From assembly GCA_902474645.1 (NCBI GenBank), contig CABRWN010000116.1:1-6752 (forward strand): a stretch of DNA of 6,752 bases. Direction: 5' to 3'. Positions 1 through 6,195 of this stretch are shown in pieces; the stretch's first letter is position 1; every line of letters begins with the position of its first letter. The DNA comes from an uncultured Collinsella sp. (lineage in GTDB: Bacteria > Actinomycetota > Coriobacteriia > Coriobacteriales > Coriobacteriaceae). The notes under the pieces were generated by a model. That model searched no databases. It saw only the letters and a program-made list of their open reading frames with translations, and had not been told where the DNA came from. The translations under genes and the position numbers were made by a program.

Positions 1-7
1 AGAAACT

Positions 8-1465
8 ATGTCAATCGAATCGAGCTTGTCCCTCTTTGCCATGGTGGCGATTGCCGTCCCCATGCTGGGCTCCCTGCTCATCGTCATGCTGCCGCGTCCC
101 TACGCTAAATGGATCTGCGCCTTCGCCGGCGGCATCGCCACGGTCGCTTCCGTTGGCTTGGCCGCGACGTTTGCCGGAAACGGCATGAACGCGGTCGATG
201 TAACCTGGGCGAGTATGGGCCAGACCTTGGTCATGGGCTTCATATTCGACCGGATGAGCACGCTGCTCGCACCCGCGTTCGTCGCTATCGGCCTGCTCGT
301 CGTCATCTATTCGTTCCCGTACATGAGCGATAAGAACAAGGAGCATCCCGACGCGCCTCGTCGCCGCTTCTACGTGTACTTCTCCACGTTCATCGGCGCC
401 ATGGCCGGTCTCGCTTACAGCTCCACCATCGTCGGCCAGCTCGTTTTCTTCGAGATCACCGGCGTGTGCTCCTGGGGCCTCATCAGCTACTACATGACGC
501 CCACGGCCAAGAAGGCCGGTATGAAGGCGCTCATCATCACCCACATCGGCGCTCTGGGTCTCTACATCGGCGCGGCCTTCCTGTTCGCCGGAACCGGCAC
601 GTTCGCGCTGAGCGCGATCTCCCAGCTCGATTCCGGTATGAAGACCGTCGTGCTGCTGCTCATCCTGTTCGCCGCTTGGGCCAAGTCCGCCCAGTTCCCG
701 CTCTACATGTGGCTGCCCTCTGCAATGGAGGCCCCCACGCCCGTTTCCGCCTACCTCCATGGCGCGTCTATGGTTAAGGTCGGCGTGTGCGTGTTCGCCC
801 GCGCTCTTGCGAGCGCCGGCGATATCCCCGAGATCGTCGGTTGGGTCGCCATCATCGACGCCGTCGTGACCATGCTCTTCGGCTTCCTCATGTATCTGCC
901 CCAGAAGGATATGAAGCGCCTGCTCGCCTTCTCGACGATCGCGCAGCTCGCCTACGTGTTCTTCGGCCTGGGCCTCTCCGTGTTCGGAAGCCAAATGGCG
1001 TTCAACGGCGCCGTCGAGCACATCTTCAACCACGCGTTCACCAAGACCCTGTTCTTCCTCATCGCCGGCTCCCTCAGCTTCACGCTGGGAACCCGTATGT
1101 TGCCCAAGATCCAGGGCCTCATGAAGAAGTACCCGGTCACGGGCGTGGGTTTCGCGGTCGCCGCGACCGCAATCGCCGGCGTGCCCCCCATGAGCACGTT
1201 CTTCTCCAAGTTCCAGATTATCTCCGGTGGCTTCGCGGTTGGTGCTTCCAACACGGTCATCTTCGTCCTCGTGTGCGTCATGGTCGTCGAGACCGTCGCC
1301 ACCTTCGCATGGTTCCTGCGTTGGATGGGTAAGGTCCTGCCCGGTGAGCCGAGCGAGACCGTGGCCGCCGGCCAGCCCCTTCCGCGCGCCATGGCGTTCG
1401 TGTTCGTCGTCCTCATGATCATGGTCGTCGTCGCCGGTCCTCTGTCCTCTAGTTGGATGGGTTAG
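8..1465 (+). CDS. hyfD: Hydrogenase-4 subunit D, antiporter-like membrane subunit
   Basis: Polytopic inner-membrane protein of the Mrp/NuoL-M-N antiporter-like family, one of the ion-translocating modules of the Hyf hydrogenase. The 485 residues (E. coli HyfD is about 479) are almost entirely hydrophobic helices. The residues expected of a proton channel are visible: Glu149 in the TM5-like stretch VFFEITGVCSW, Lys226 in AAWAKSAQFPL, the broken-helix motif WLPSAMEAPTPVSAYLH (about 235-251) followed by Lys257, His338 and His342 with Lys346 in the EHIFNHAFTKTLFF stretch, and Lys401 in FFSKF. The block YLPQKDMKRLLAFSTIAQL (about 296-314) is also typical of the family. MrpA-type antiporter subunits share the EAPTPVSAYLH motif, but the position directly before hyfE and hyfF and the length favour HyfD. 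The ATG at 8 is the natural start, giving a short N-terminus before the first helix; its ribosome site would lie largely outside the window. Confidence 0.94.
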   Translation: MSIESSLSLFAMVAIAVPMLGSLLIVMLPRPYAKWICAFAGGIATVASVGLAATFAGNGMNAVDVTWASMGQTLVMGFIFDRMSTLLAPAFVAIGLLVVIYSFPYMSDKNKEHPDAPRRRFYVYFSTFIGAMAGLAYSSTIVGQLVFFEITGVCSWGLISYYMTPTAKKAGMKALIITHIGALGLYIGAAFLFAGTGTFALSAISQLDSGMKTVVLLLILFAAWAKSAQFPLYMWLPSAMEAPTPVSAYLHGASMVKVGVCVFARALASAGDIPEIVGWVAIIDAVVTMLFGFLMYLPQKDMKRLLAFSTIAQLAYVFFGLGLSVFGSQMAFNGAVEHIFNHAFTKTLFFLIAGSLSFTLGTRMLPKIQGLMKKYPVTGVGFAVAATAIAGVPPMSTFFSKFQIISGGFAVGASNTVIFVLVCVMVVETVATFAWFLRWMGKVLPGEPSETVAAGQPLPRAMAFVFVVLMIMVVVAGPLSSSWMG

Positions 1466-1470
1466 GAGGT
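1464..1470 (+). promoter_or_regulatory. Shine-Dalgarno for hyfE, overlapping the hyfD stop
   Basis: AGGAGGT lies 5 bases before the ATG at 1476 and shares two bases with the hyfD TAG stop (1463-1465). It fixes the hyfE start and places initiation where a ribosome finishing hyfD would terminate, which suggests translational coupling (inference). Confidence 0.8.
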
Positions 1471-1475
1471 AGGAC

Positions 1476-2129
1476 ATGGGTTATTCGTTAGTCAATATCC
1501 TGGGCGGTCTTCTGATCGTGACCTCCACCATGGTGGTCGTCTCGAAGACCATCCCGTCCGCCATTAAGTGGTACGCGATCCAGTCGGTTGTCCTGGTGGG
1601 CGTGCTGCTCACCCTGGGCCTCACCACCGGTGCCACCGAGCTTCTCATGTGGGCCGCGTCGGCCTTCGTCACCAAGGTGATCCTCGTTCCGTTCATTCTC
1701 AACCGTGCCTACAAAAAGATGGGTTCGCCTGCCGATAGCACGCTGACCTCCTCCATCAAGCCGGCCTGGACCATCATCCTCACCGGTCTGGAGGTGGCCA
1801 TCTGCTTCGCGGTGGTCACGCGCCTGAGCCTGCCCACCGCTGAGGTGGCTACTCCGGCCCTCGCCATCAGCTTCGCGCACTTCTTCGTCGGCCTCACGTG
1901 CATCATCTCCCAGCGCAACATCCTCAAGCAAATCTTCGGGTACTGCCTTATGGAGAACGGTAGCCACGTGACGCTCGCCCTGCTCGCGCCCACGGCCCCC
2001 GAGATCATCGAGATCGGCATCGCCACCGACGGCATTTTCGCCGTCATCATCATGTCCGCCGTCGTCGTGAGGATCTGGAACGACACCAAGTCGCTCGACT
2101 CCCACGACCTGACCGAATTGAAGGGGTAG
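1476..2129 (+). CDS. hyfE: Hydrogenase-4 subunit E, NuoK-like membrane subunit
   Basis: Small integral membrane subunit of the Hyf complex, 217 residues against 216 in E. coli HyfE. It is about twice the length of complex I NuoK (about 100 residues), as expected for the HyfE/MbhG-type long form. Six or so hydrophobic helices are apparent. The signature is in the C-terminal half: SQRNILKQIFGYCLMENGSH (about 145-164) with a buried Glu160, followed by APEIIEIGIATDGIFAVII with Glu176, Glu179 and Asp185. Lys67 sits in an otherwise hydrophobic SAFVTKVILVP stretch. In complex I the intramembrane glutamates of NuoK belong to the proton-transfer chain linking the quinone end to the antiporters; the same role here is inferred. 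It begins 10 bases after hyfD with a strong ribosome site and ends 3 bases before hyfF. The product ends in ...LTELKG, very like the E. coli protein. Confidence 0.94.
   Translation: MGYSLVNILGGLLIVTSTMVVVSKTIPSAIKWYAIQSVVLVGVLLTLGLTTGATELLMWAASAFVTKVILVPFILNRAYKKMGSPADSTLTSSIKPAWTIILTGLEVAICFAVVTRLSLPTAEVATPALAISFAHFFVGLTCIISQRNILKQIFGYCLMENGSHVTLALLAPTAPEIIEIGIATDGIFAVIIMSAVVVRIWNDTKSLDSHDLTELKG
2120..2126 (+). promoter_or_regulatory. Weak ribosome site for hyfF
   Basis: GAAGGGG lies 6 bases before the ATG at 2133, inside the last codons of hyfE. It lacks the GGAGG core seen before hyfE, hyfH and hyfI, so initiation of hyfF may rely on coupling to hyfE termination (stop at 2127-2129). The role is inferred from position only. 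Confidence 0.5.
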
Positions 2130-2132
2130 GCC

Positions 2133-3698
2133 ATGGATGTTTCAATGCTGACGGTCGCCCTGCTCGCTTGTCCCCTCGTGTTCTCCCTGATTATGGCTGC
2201 GCTCCCCAAGACGACGTCCTACAGCGTCTTTGCGGGGCTCAACACCATCTCCGTCGCGGCGACCCTCGTCCTTTCGGTCGTCACCGCGGGAACCATGCTC
2301 TCGAGCGGGCAGAATATCGACGCTTTGGGCCTGTGGCTCCATCTCGATTCGCTCTCGTCGATCTTCGTCCTTCTGGTAGGCATCATCGGGTTCATCACCG
2401 GCGTGTACTCCATCTCCTATATCAAGATCGATATCGAGGAGAAGACCATGCCGGCCGAGCGCACCAAGCAGTACTACGCGCTGTTTAGCCTGTTCGTTTT
2501 CACGATGCTGCTCGCCTGCCTGTCCAACAACATCATCCTCACCTGGGCGGCGGTCGAGGCCACCACGTTGTCGACCGTGTTCCTCGTGGGCATCTACAAG
2601 AACAAGCAGGCGCTCGAGGCGTCTTGGAAGTACGCGATGGTCTGCACCGCCGGCGTGGCCTTCGGCCTGTTCGGCACGCTGCTCATCTACGCGAACGCCG
2701 CCGATATCATGCCCAACGCGCATGAGGCAGCCTTCCTCACCTCCATCATGCCCTACGCCGACCAGTTCGACCCGATGCTCGTGCGCCTCGCGTTCGCGTT
2801 CATCGTCATCGGCTTCGGCACCAAGGCGGGCCTGTTCCCCATGCACACTTGGCTGCCCGACGCGCACTCCCAGGCTCCGAGCCCGGTCTCCGCGCTGCTC
2901 TCGGGCGTGTTGCTCAAGTGCGCCATGCTGGTGATCATCCGCTTCTACTCCCTGTCCATCATCACGGTGGGCGACACCTATCCGCGTACGCTCCTGCTCA
3001 TCCTGGGCACGCTGTCCATCCTGGTGGCCGCCCTGTGCATCTTTAAGCAGGACGATATCAAGCGCCGCTTCGCGTACTCCTCCGTCGACAACGTCGGCGT
3101 GGTCGCGCTGTGCCTGGGTATCGGTGGTCCGCTCGGTATCGCCGCCTGCCTGCTGCACTGCATCTTCCACGGTTTCACGAAGGCGCTCGCCTTCTGCATG
3201 GCCGGTAACATCCAGCACATCTACCACACCCGCGACCTGAACAAGATCAAGGGCGTCGTCGAGATCGCTCCCGTCACGGCAGCGCTCACCATCATCGCCC
3301 TGCTCGCGCTCGCCGCCTTCCCGCCGTTCGCCCTGTTCATCTCCGAGTTCCTCACCTTCGTGGCCGGCGTCCAGTCCGGTCCCATCTGGGTGGTCGTGCT
3401 CGTGGCCATTGGCCTCACCGGCGTGTACTTTGCCCTTACCGGCATCGCGCTCAAGTCCATCTTCGGCAAGGCGCCCGAGGACATGAAGCGCCACGAGGTG
3501 CCCGCCCTCATGATCATCCCCGAGATCGCCCTCGCGATCGTGGTCATGTGGTTCGGTATCGCCACCCCGGTCGCCATCACGAGCGGCGTCGAGGATGCAA
3601 CGTCCGTCGTTTTGAACCAGAGCGTCGAAGAGCTCCACGAGGCTCCTCTCTACCGCATGGTGTTCAGTTCCCAGACCAAGACAAGCGAGGTGAATTAG
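2133..3698 (+). CDS. hyfF: Hydrogenase-4 subunit F, antiporter-like membrane subunit
   Basis: Second antiporter-like proton-channel subunit in the window, 521 residues (E. coli HyfF is about 526), related to NuoL/NuoM/NuoN. Expected channel residues are visible: Glu142 in LTWAAVEATTLSTVF, Lys231 and His238 around KAGLFPMHTWLPDAHSQAPS (231-250), Lys262 after PVSALLSGVLLK, His342 and His346 with Lys350 in LHCIFHGFTK, and Glu405 in FPPFALFISEFL. The block FKQDDIKRRFAYSSVDNVG (about 304-322) is the usual amphipathic loop between helices. It differs from the upstream HyfD in the broken-helix motif (DAHSQAPSPVSALLSG rather than SAMEAPTPVSAYLHG), so the two are old paralogues and not a local duplication. 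The C-terminal 50 or so residues are polar and probably cytoplasmic. There is no long lateral helix like that of NuoL. The start at 2133 gives a short N-terminus matching the family; Met5 at 2145 is an in-frame alternative. Confidence 0.94.
   Translation: MDVSMLTVALLACPLVFSLIMAALPKTTSYSVFAGLNTISVAATLVLSVVTAGTMLSSGQNIDALGLWLHLDSLSSIFVLLVGIIGFITGVYSISYIKIDIEEKTMPAERTKQYYALFSLFVFTMLLACLSNNIILTWAAVEATTLSTVFLVGIYKNKQALEASWKYAMVCTAGVAFGLFGTLLIYANAADIMPNAHEAAFLTSIMPYADQFDPMLVRLAFAFIVIGFGTKAGLFPMHTWLPDAHSQAPSPVSALLSGVLLKCAMLVIIRFYSLSIITVGDTYPRTLLLILGTLSILVAALCIFKQDDIKRRFAYSSVDNVGVVALCLGIGGPLGIAACLLHCIFHGFTKALAFCMAGNIQHIYHTRDLNKIKGVVEIAPVTAALTIIALLALAAFPPFALFISEFLTFVAGVQSGPIWVVVLVAIGLTGVYFALTGIALKSIFGKAPEDMKRHEVPALMIIPEIALAIVVMWFGIATPVAITSGVEDATSVVLNQSVEELHEAPLYRMVFSSQTKTSEVN
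3687..3693 (+). promoter_or_regulatory. Shine-Dalgarno for hyfG within the hyfF end
   Basis: GAGGTGA lies 9 bases before the ATG at 3703 and is contained in the last codons of hyfF, which stops at 3696-3698. It supports the 3703 start and the tight linkage of the membrane-arm and catalytic-arm genes. Confidence 0.65.
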
Positions 3699-3702
3699 CA
3701 CC

Positions 3703-5475
3703 ATGGCAGAACCTGAAAAGAAGGACTACGCTCGTCGTTGCGAAAGCCACGTCGAGGCCCTGCGCGCCGCAGTGCCGGGCGCTATCGAGAAGGTCGAGTG
3801 GCAGTGCGAGGACCAGCTGACGATTACCGTCAAGCAGGACAAGCTGCCCGAGGCCGTCCACTACCTGTACTACGAGCGCTACGGCTGGATTCCCGTGATC
3901 ATCGGCAACGATGAGCGCAGCCTGTGCGGCCGTTACGCCGTGTACTACGTCATCTCCATGGAGGGAGAGGACCCCGGCTGGGTGACCGTGCGCACCGAGG
4001 TCGATCCCGCCAAGATGACGTTCCCGTCCGTGACGCCGTTCGTCCCCGCCTGCGTGTGGGGCGAGCGCGAGCTGCGCGATATGTTCGGCCTGATCCCCGA
4101 GGGTCTGCCCGATCGTCGCCGCCTGGTGCTGCCCGATGACTGGCCCAGCGGCCTGTACCCGCTGCGCAAGGACTCCATGGATTACCGCTTCCGTCCCGCT
4201 CCCGCGAGCGACATGGAAAACTACGAGTTCTTGGCCGATACCAAGGGCAAGGAGACCACACTCGTCCCCATGGGCCCGTTGCACATTACCTCCGACGAGC
4301 CCGGCCACTTCCGCCTGTTTGTTGAGGGCGAGACGATCGTCGACGCCGACTATCGTCTGTTCTACGTGCACCGCGGTATGGAGAAGGTCGCCGAGACGCG
4401 CCTGAACTATGACGCCGTGACGTTCCTCGCCGACCGCATCTGCGGCATCTGCGGCTGCGCCCACTCGGTGGCCTACGCCGAGGCCGTCGAGCGTGCCCAG
4501 GGCATCCATGTCCCGCCGCGCGCCCAGTATATCCGCGCTATCATGCTCGAGGTCGAGCGCCTGCACTCGCATCTGCTCAACATTGGCCTCGCATCGCACT
4601 ACACCGGCTTCGATTCGGGCTTCCAGCAGTTCTTCCGCGTCCGTGAGAAGTCCATGGACCTGGCCGAGAAGCTCTCCGGTCACCGCAAGACCTATGGCCT
4701 CAACGTGATCGGCGGCGTGCGTCGCGACATTTTGACCGAGCAGAAGCTCTCCACGCTCACGACCATCCACCAGCTGCGCTCCGAGGTTCAGGAGCTCGTC
4801 GACGTCTTGCTCTCGACGCCCAACTTTATTGAGCGTACGAGTGGTATCGGCATCTTGGACCGCAAGATCGCACGCGACTTCTCGCCGGTCGGCCCGCTCA
4901 TGCGTGGCTCGGGCTATGCCCGCGACGTGCGCTTTGACCATCCCTTCGACGGCTACGCCGATCCGGATGTCCAAAAGATGCACGCCGCTACGGCCGACAC
5001 CTGCGATGCCTTCGGCCGTACCGCCGTTCGCATCCAGGAGGTCTACGATTCGATCGACATGATCGAGACCATGCTCGAGAACTGCCCGTCGGGCCCCATC
5101 CTCACCACTGATTGGGAGTACACCCCGCACAAGTACGCCATCGGCGCCACCGAGGCGCCGCGCGGCGAGGACGTGCACTGGGCCATGCTCGGCAATAACC
5201 AGAAGTGCTACCGCTGGCGCGCCAAGGCCGCCACGTACAGCAACTGGCCGGTCCTGCGCTATATGTTCCGCGGCAACACCGTGGGCGACGCGGCGCTGAT
5301 CGTCGGCTCGCTCGACCCGTGCTACTCCTGCACCGACCGCGTGACGGTGACCGATGTCGCCGCCAAGCGCGATCACGTGCTCGACAAGGAGCAGTTCGAG
5401 AACGTCTGGCGCGACAAGTCGCCGCTTGCGGGCGAGGGCACCATGGCCGCCCCGCTCGATGAGGAGGCGCTCTAA
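3703..5475 (+). CDS. hyfG: Hydrogenase-4 large subunit G, NuoC-NuoD fusion with [NiFe] site
   Basis: Catalytic large subunit of the group 4a [NiFe] hydrogenase, precursor of 590 residues (E. coli HycE 569, HyfG about 555). Residues 1-160 are a NuoC-like (complex I 30 kDa) domain with the signature WGERELRDMFG (119-129) and PDDWPSGLYPLRKD (144-157). The rest is the NuoD-like hydrogenase domain: VHRGMEK (222-228), the L1 motif RICGICGCAH (245-254; Cys247 and Cys250 are Ni/Fe ligands), EAPRGED (484-490, with Arg487 at the position of the conserved active-site arginine), and the C-terminal motif DPCYSCTDR (538-546; Cys540 and Cys543 ligands). All four metal-binding cysteines are present, so the enzyme should be active. 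By homology to HycE, cut by protease HycI after the Arg of CTDR, maturation should cut after Arg546 and release 44 residues. Cys252 within the L1 motif is unusual. The next gene starts after a 1-base gap. Confidence 0.96.
   Translation: MAEPEKKDYARRCESHVEALRAAVPGAIEKVEWQCEDQLTITVKQDKLPEAVHYLYYERYGWIPVIIGNDERSLCGRYAVYYVISMEGEDPGWVTVRTEVDPAKMTFPSVTPFVPACVWGERELRDMFGLIPEGLPDRRRLVLPDDWPSGLYPLRKDSMDYRFRPAPASDMENYEFLADTKGKETTLVPMGPLHITSDEPGHFRLFVEGETIVDADYRLFYVHRGMEKVAETRLNYDAVTFLADRICGICGCAHSVAYAEAVERAQGIHVPPRAQYIRAIMLEVERLHSHLLNIGLASHYTGFDSGFQQFFRVREKSMDLAEKLSGHRKTYGLNVIGGVRRDILTEQKLSTLTTIHQLRSEVQELVDVLLSTPNFIERTSGIGILDRKIARDFSPVGPLMRGSGYARDVRFDHPFDGYADPDVQKMHAATADTCDAFGRTAVRIQEVYDSIDMIETMLENCPSGPILTTDWEYTPHKYAIGATEAPRGEDVHWAMLGNNQKCYRWRAKAATYSNWPVLRYMFRGNTVGDAALIVGSLDPCYSCTDRVTVTDVAAKRDHVLDKEQFENVWRDKSPLAGEGTMAAPLDEEAL
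5461..5467 (+). promoter_or_regulatory. Shine-Dalgarno deciding the hyfH start
   Basis: GAGGAGG in the last codons of hyfG lies 9 bases before the ATG at 5477. The reading frame of hyfH is open further upstream to an ATG at 5354, but that would overlap hyfG by 122 bases and add an Arg/Ser-rich peptide unlike the family. This site and the MLKLWKVNAK-type N-terminus favour 5477. Confidence 0.8.
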
Positions 5476-5476
5476 T

Positions 5477-6193
5477 ATGCTGAAGCTTTGGAAGGTTAAC
5501 GCCAAGGCCGGCGACGCGACGGTCAAGTACCCGTTTGCGCCGTTTCCCACCAACAAGGACATGCGCGGCAAGCCCGAGCATAATGCCGAGCTCTGCATCG
5601 CCTGCGGTGCCTGCGGCGTGGCGTGCCCGGCCGATGCCATTCGCATGGACACCGACCTTGCGGCCGATACCATCACCTGGTCGATCGACTACGGTCGCTG
5701 CATTTTCTGCGGCCGTTGCGAGGAAGCCTGCCCCATGGAGGCTATCAAGCTCACCGAGGAGTTTGAGCTGGCCGTCATGAGCAAGGACGACCTCATCAGC
5801 AAGAGCGTCTATACGCTCGAGCACTGCTCGCGTTGCGGCAAGCCGTTTGCCCCGCACAAGGAGATCGACTACGCTAAGCGCCTGCTGCAAAAGGCCGGCG
5901 GCATGGAGGCCATCCAGGCTGCCCGTACCGTCGGTATGTGCCAGGAGTGCAAGCGCGAGCTCGACGCCCTGCGCGCCGCCTCGGCCGTAAAGACCGGCAA
6001 CGCCGCCGGTATGGCTGCCAACGAGACGCTTGCGTCCGGTGAGCCCCAGGGCCCCGGCATGGAGTATCTGGGCGGCCACGGCGTGAACCCGGAGTATATC
6101 GACCGCGAGCTTAACCCCGATGCGCCCGAGATTCCCGCCGGTCCGGCGCCGGTCGAGGGCATCATCATGGATTTTGAAACGAAGGAGGAGTAA
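5477..6193 (+). CDS. hyfH: Hydrogenase-4 subunit H, 2x[4Fe-4S] ferredoxin-like subunit
   Basis: NuoI/HycF-type electron-transfer subunit, 238 residues, passing electrons from the ferredoxin-like or formate dehydrogenase partner towards the HyfI cluster. Two classic [4Fe-4S] motifs are visible: CIACGACGVACP (Cys40, 43, 46, 50) and CIFCGRCEEACP (Cys75, 78, 81, 85). A second cysteine set follows, CSRC (Cys117, Cys120) and CQEC (Cys155, Cys158), matching the two CxxC pairs in the C-terminal part of E. coli HycF, where the FHL structure reports an additional metal site near the formate dehydrogenase interface. That this set binds metal here is inferred. Residues from about 164 to the end are an Ala/Gly/Pro-rich then acidic tail, making the protein some 57 residues longer than E. 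coli HyfH/HycF (about 180). The start at 5477 is chosen on ribosome site and homology. hyfG ends 1 base before and hyfI starts 2 bases after. Confidence 0.94.
   Translation: MLKLWKVNAKAGDATVKYPFAPFPTNKDMRGKPEHNAELCIACGACGVACPADAIRMDTDLAADTITWSIDYGRCIFCGRCEEACPMEAIKLTEEFELAVMSKDDLISKSVYTLEHCSRCGKPFAPHKEIDYAKRLLQKAGGMEAIQAARTVGMCQECKRELDALRAASAVKTGNAAGMAANETLASGEPQGPGMEYLGGHGVNPEYIDRELNPDAPEIPAGPAPVEGIIMDFETKEE
6182..6188 (+). promoter_or_regulatory. Strong Shine-Dalgarno for hyfI
   Basis: AAGGAGG lies 7 bases before the ATG at 6196, inside the final Lys-Glu-Glu codons of hyfH. It supports the hyfI start and coupling to hyfH termination at 6191-6193. Confidence 0.8.
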
Positions 6194-6195
6194 CC

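Noticed and set aside
11..1477. 488-codon minus-strand open frame opposite hyfD
   Set aside because: Same antisense artefact, rich in His, Glu, Asp and Gly; no plausible protein and no support from a ribosome site.
8..3698. Possibility that hyfD and hyfF are a recent tandem duplication, or part of complex I (nuo) or an Mrp antiporter operon
   Set aside because: The two proteins differ strongly in their diagnostic motifs. The following hyfG carries all four Ni/Fe cysteines, which complex I NuoD lacks, and Mrp operons do not encode a hydrogenase.
2142..3704. 520-codon minus-strand open frame opposite hyfF
   Set aside because: Composition is dominated by Asp, Glu, His, Gly and Arg, the mirror of hydrophobic codons on the plus strand; no motif, and it fully overlaps a confident gene.
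3548..3820. 90-codon plus-strand frame across the hyfF/hyfG junction
   Set aside because: Out-of-frame reading of two confident genes, Arg-rich, with no domain.
5354..5476. Upstream in-frame start for hyfH, adding 41 residues
   Set aside because: It would overlap hyfG by 122 bases and add a basic, Ser/Arg-rich peptide that is hyfG read out of frame. The ATG at 5477 has a good ribosome site and a family-like N-terminus.
3664..5676. 670-codon open frame on the minus strand opposite hyfG and the start of hyfH
   Set aside because: It is entirely antisense to clear genes. The translation is rich in Ala, Gly, Val, His, Glu and Asp with no recognisable domain. Long antisense frames are expected from strong GC bias at third codon positions.
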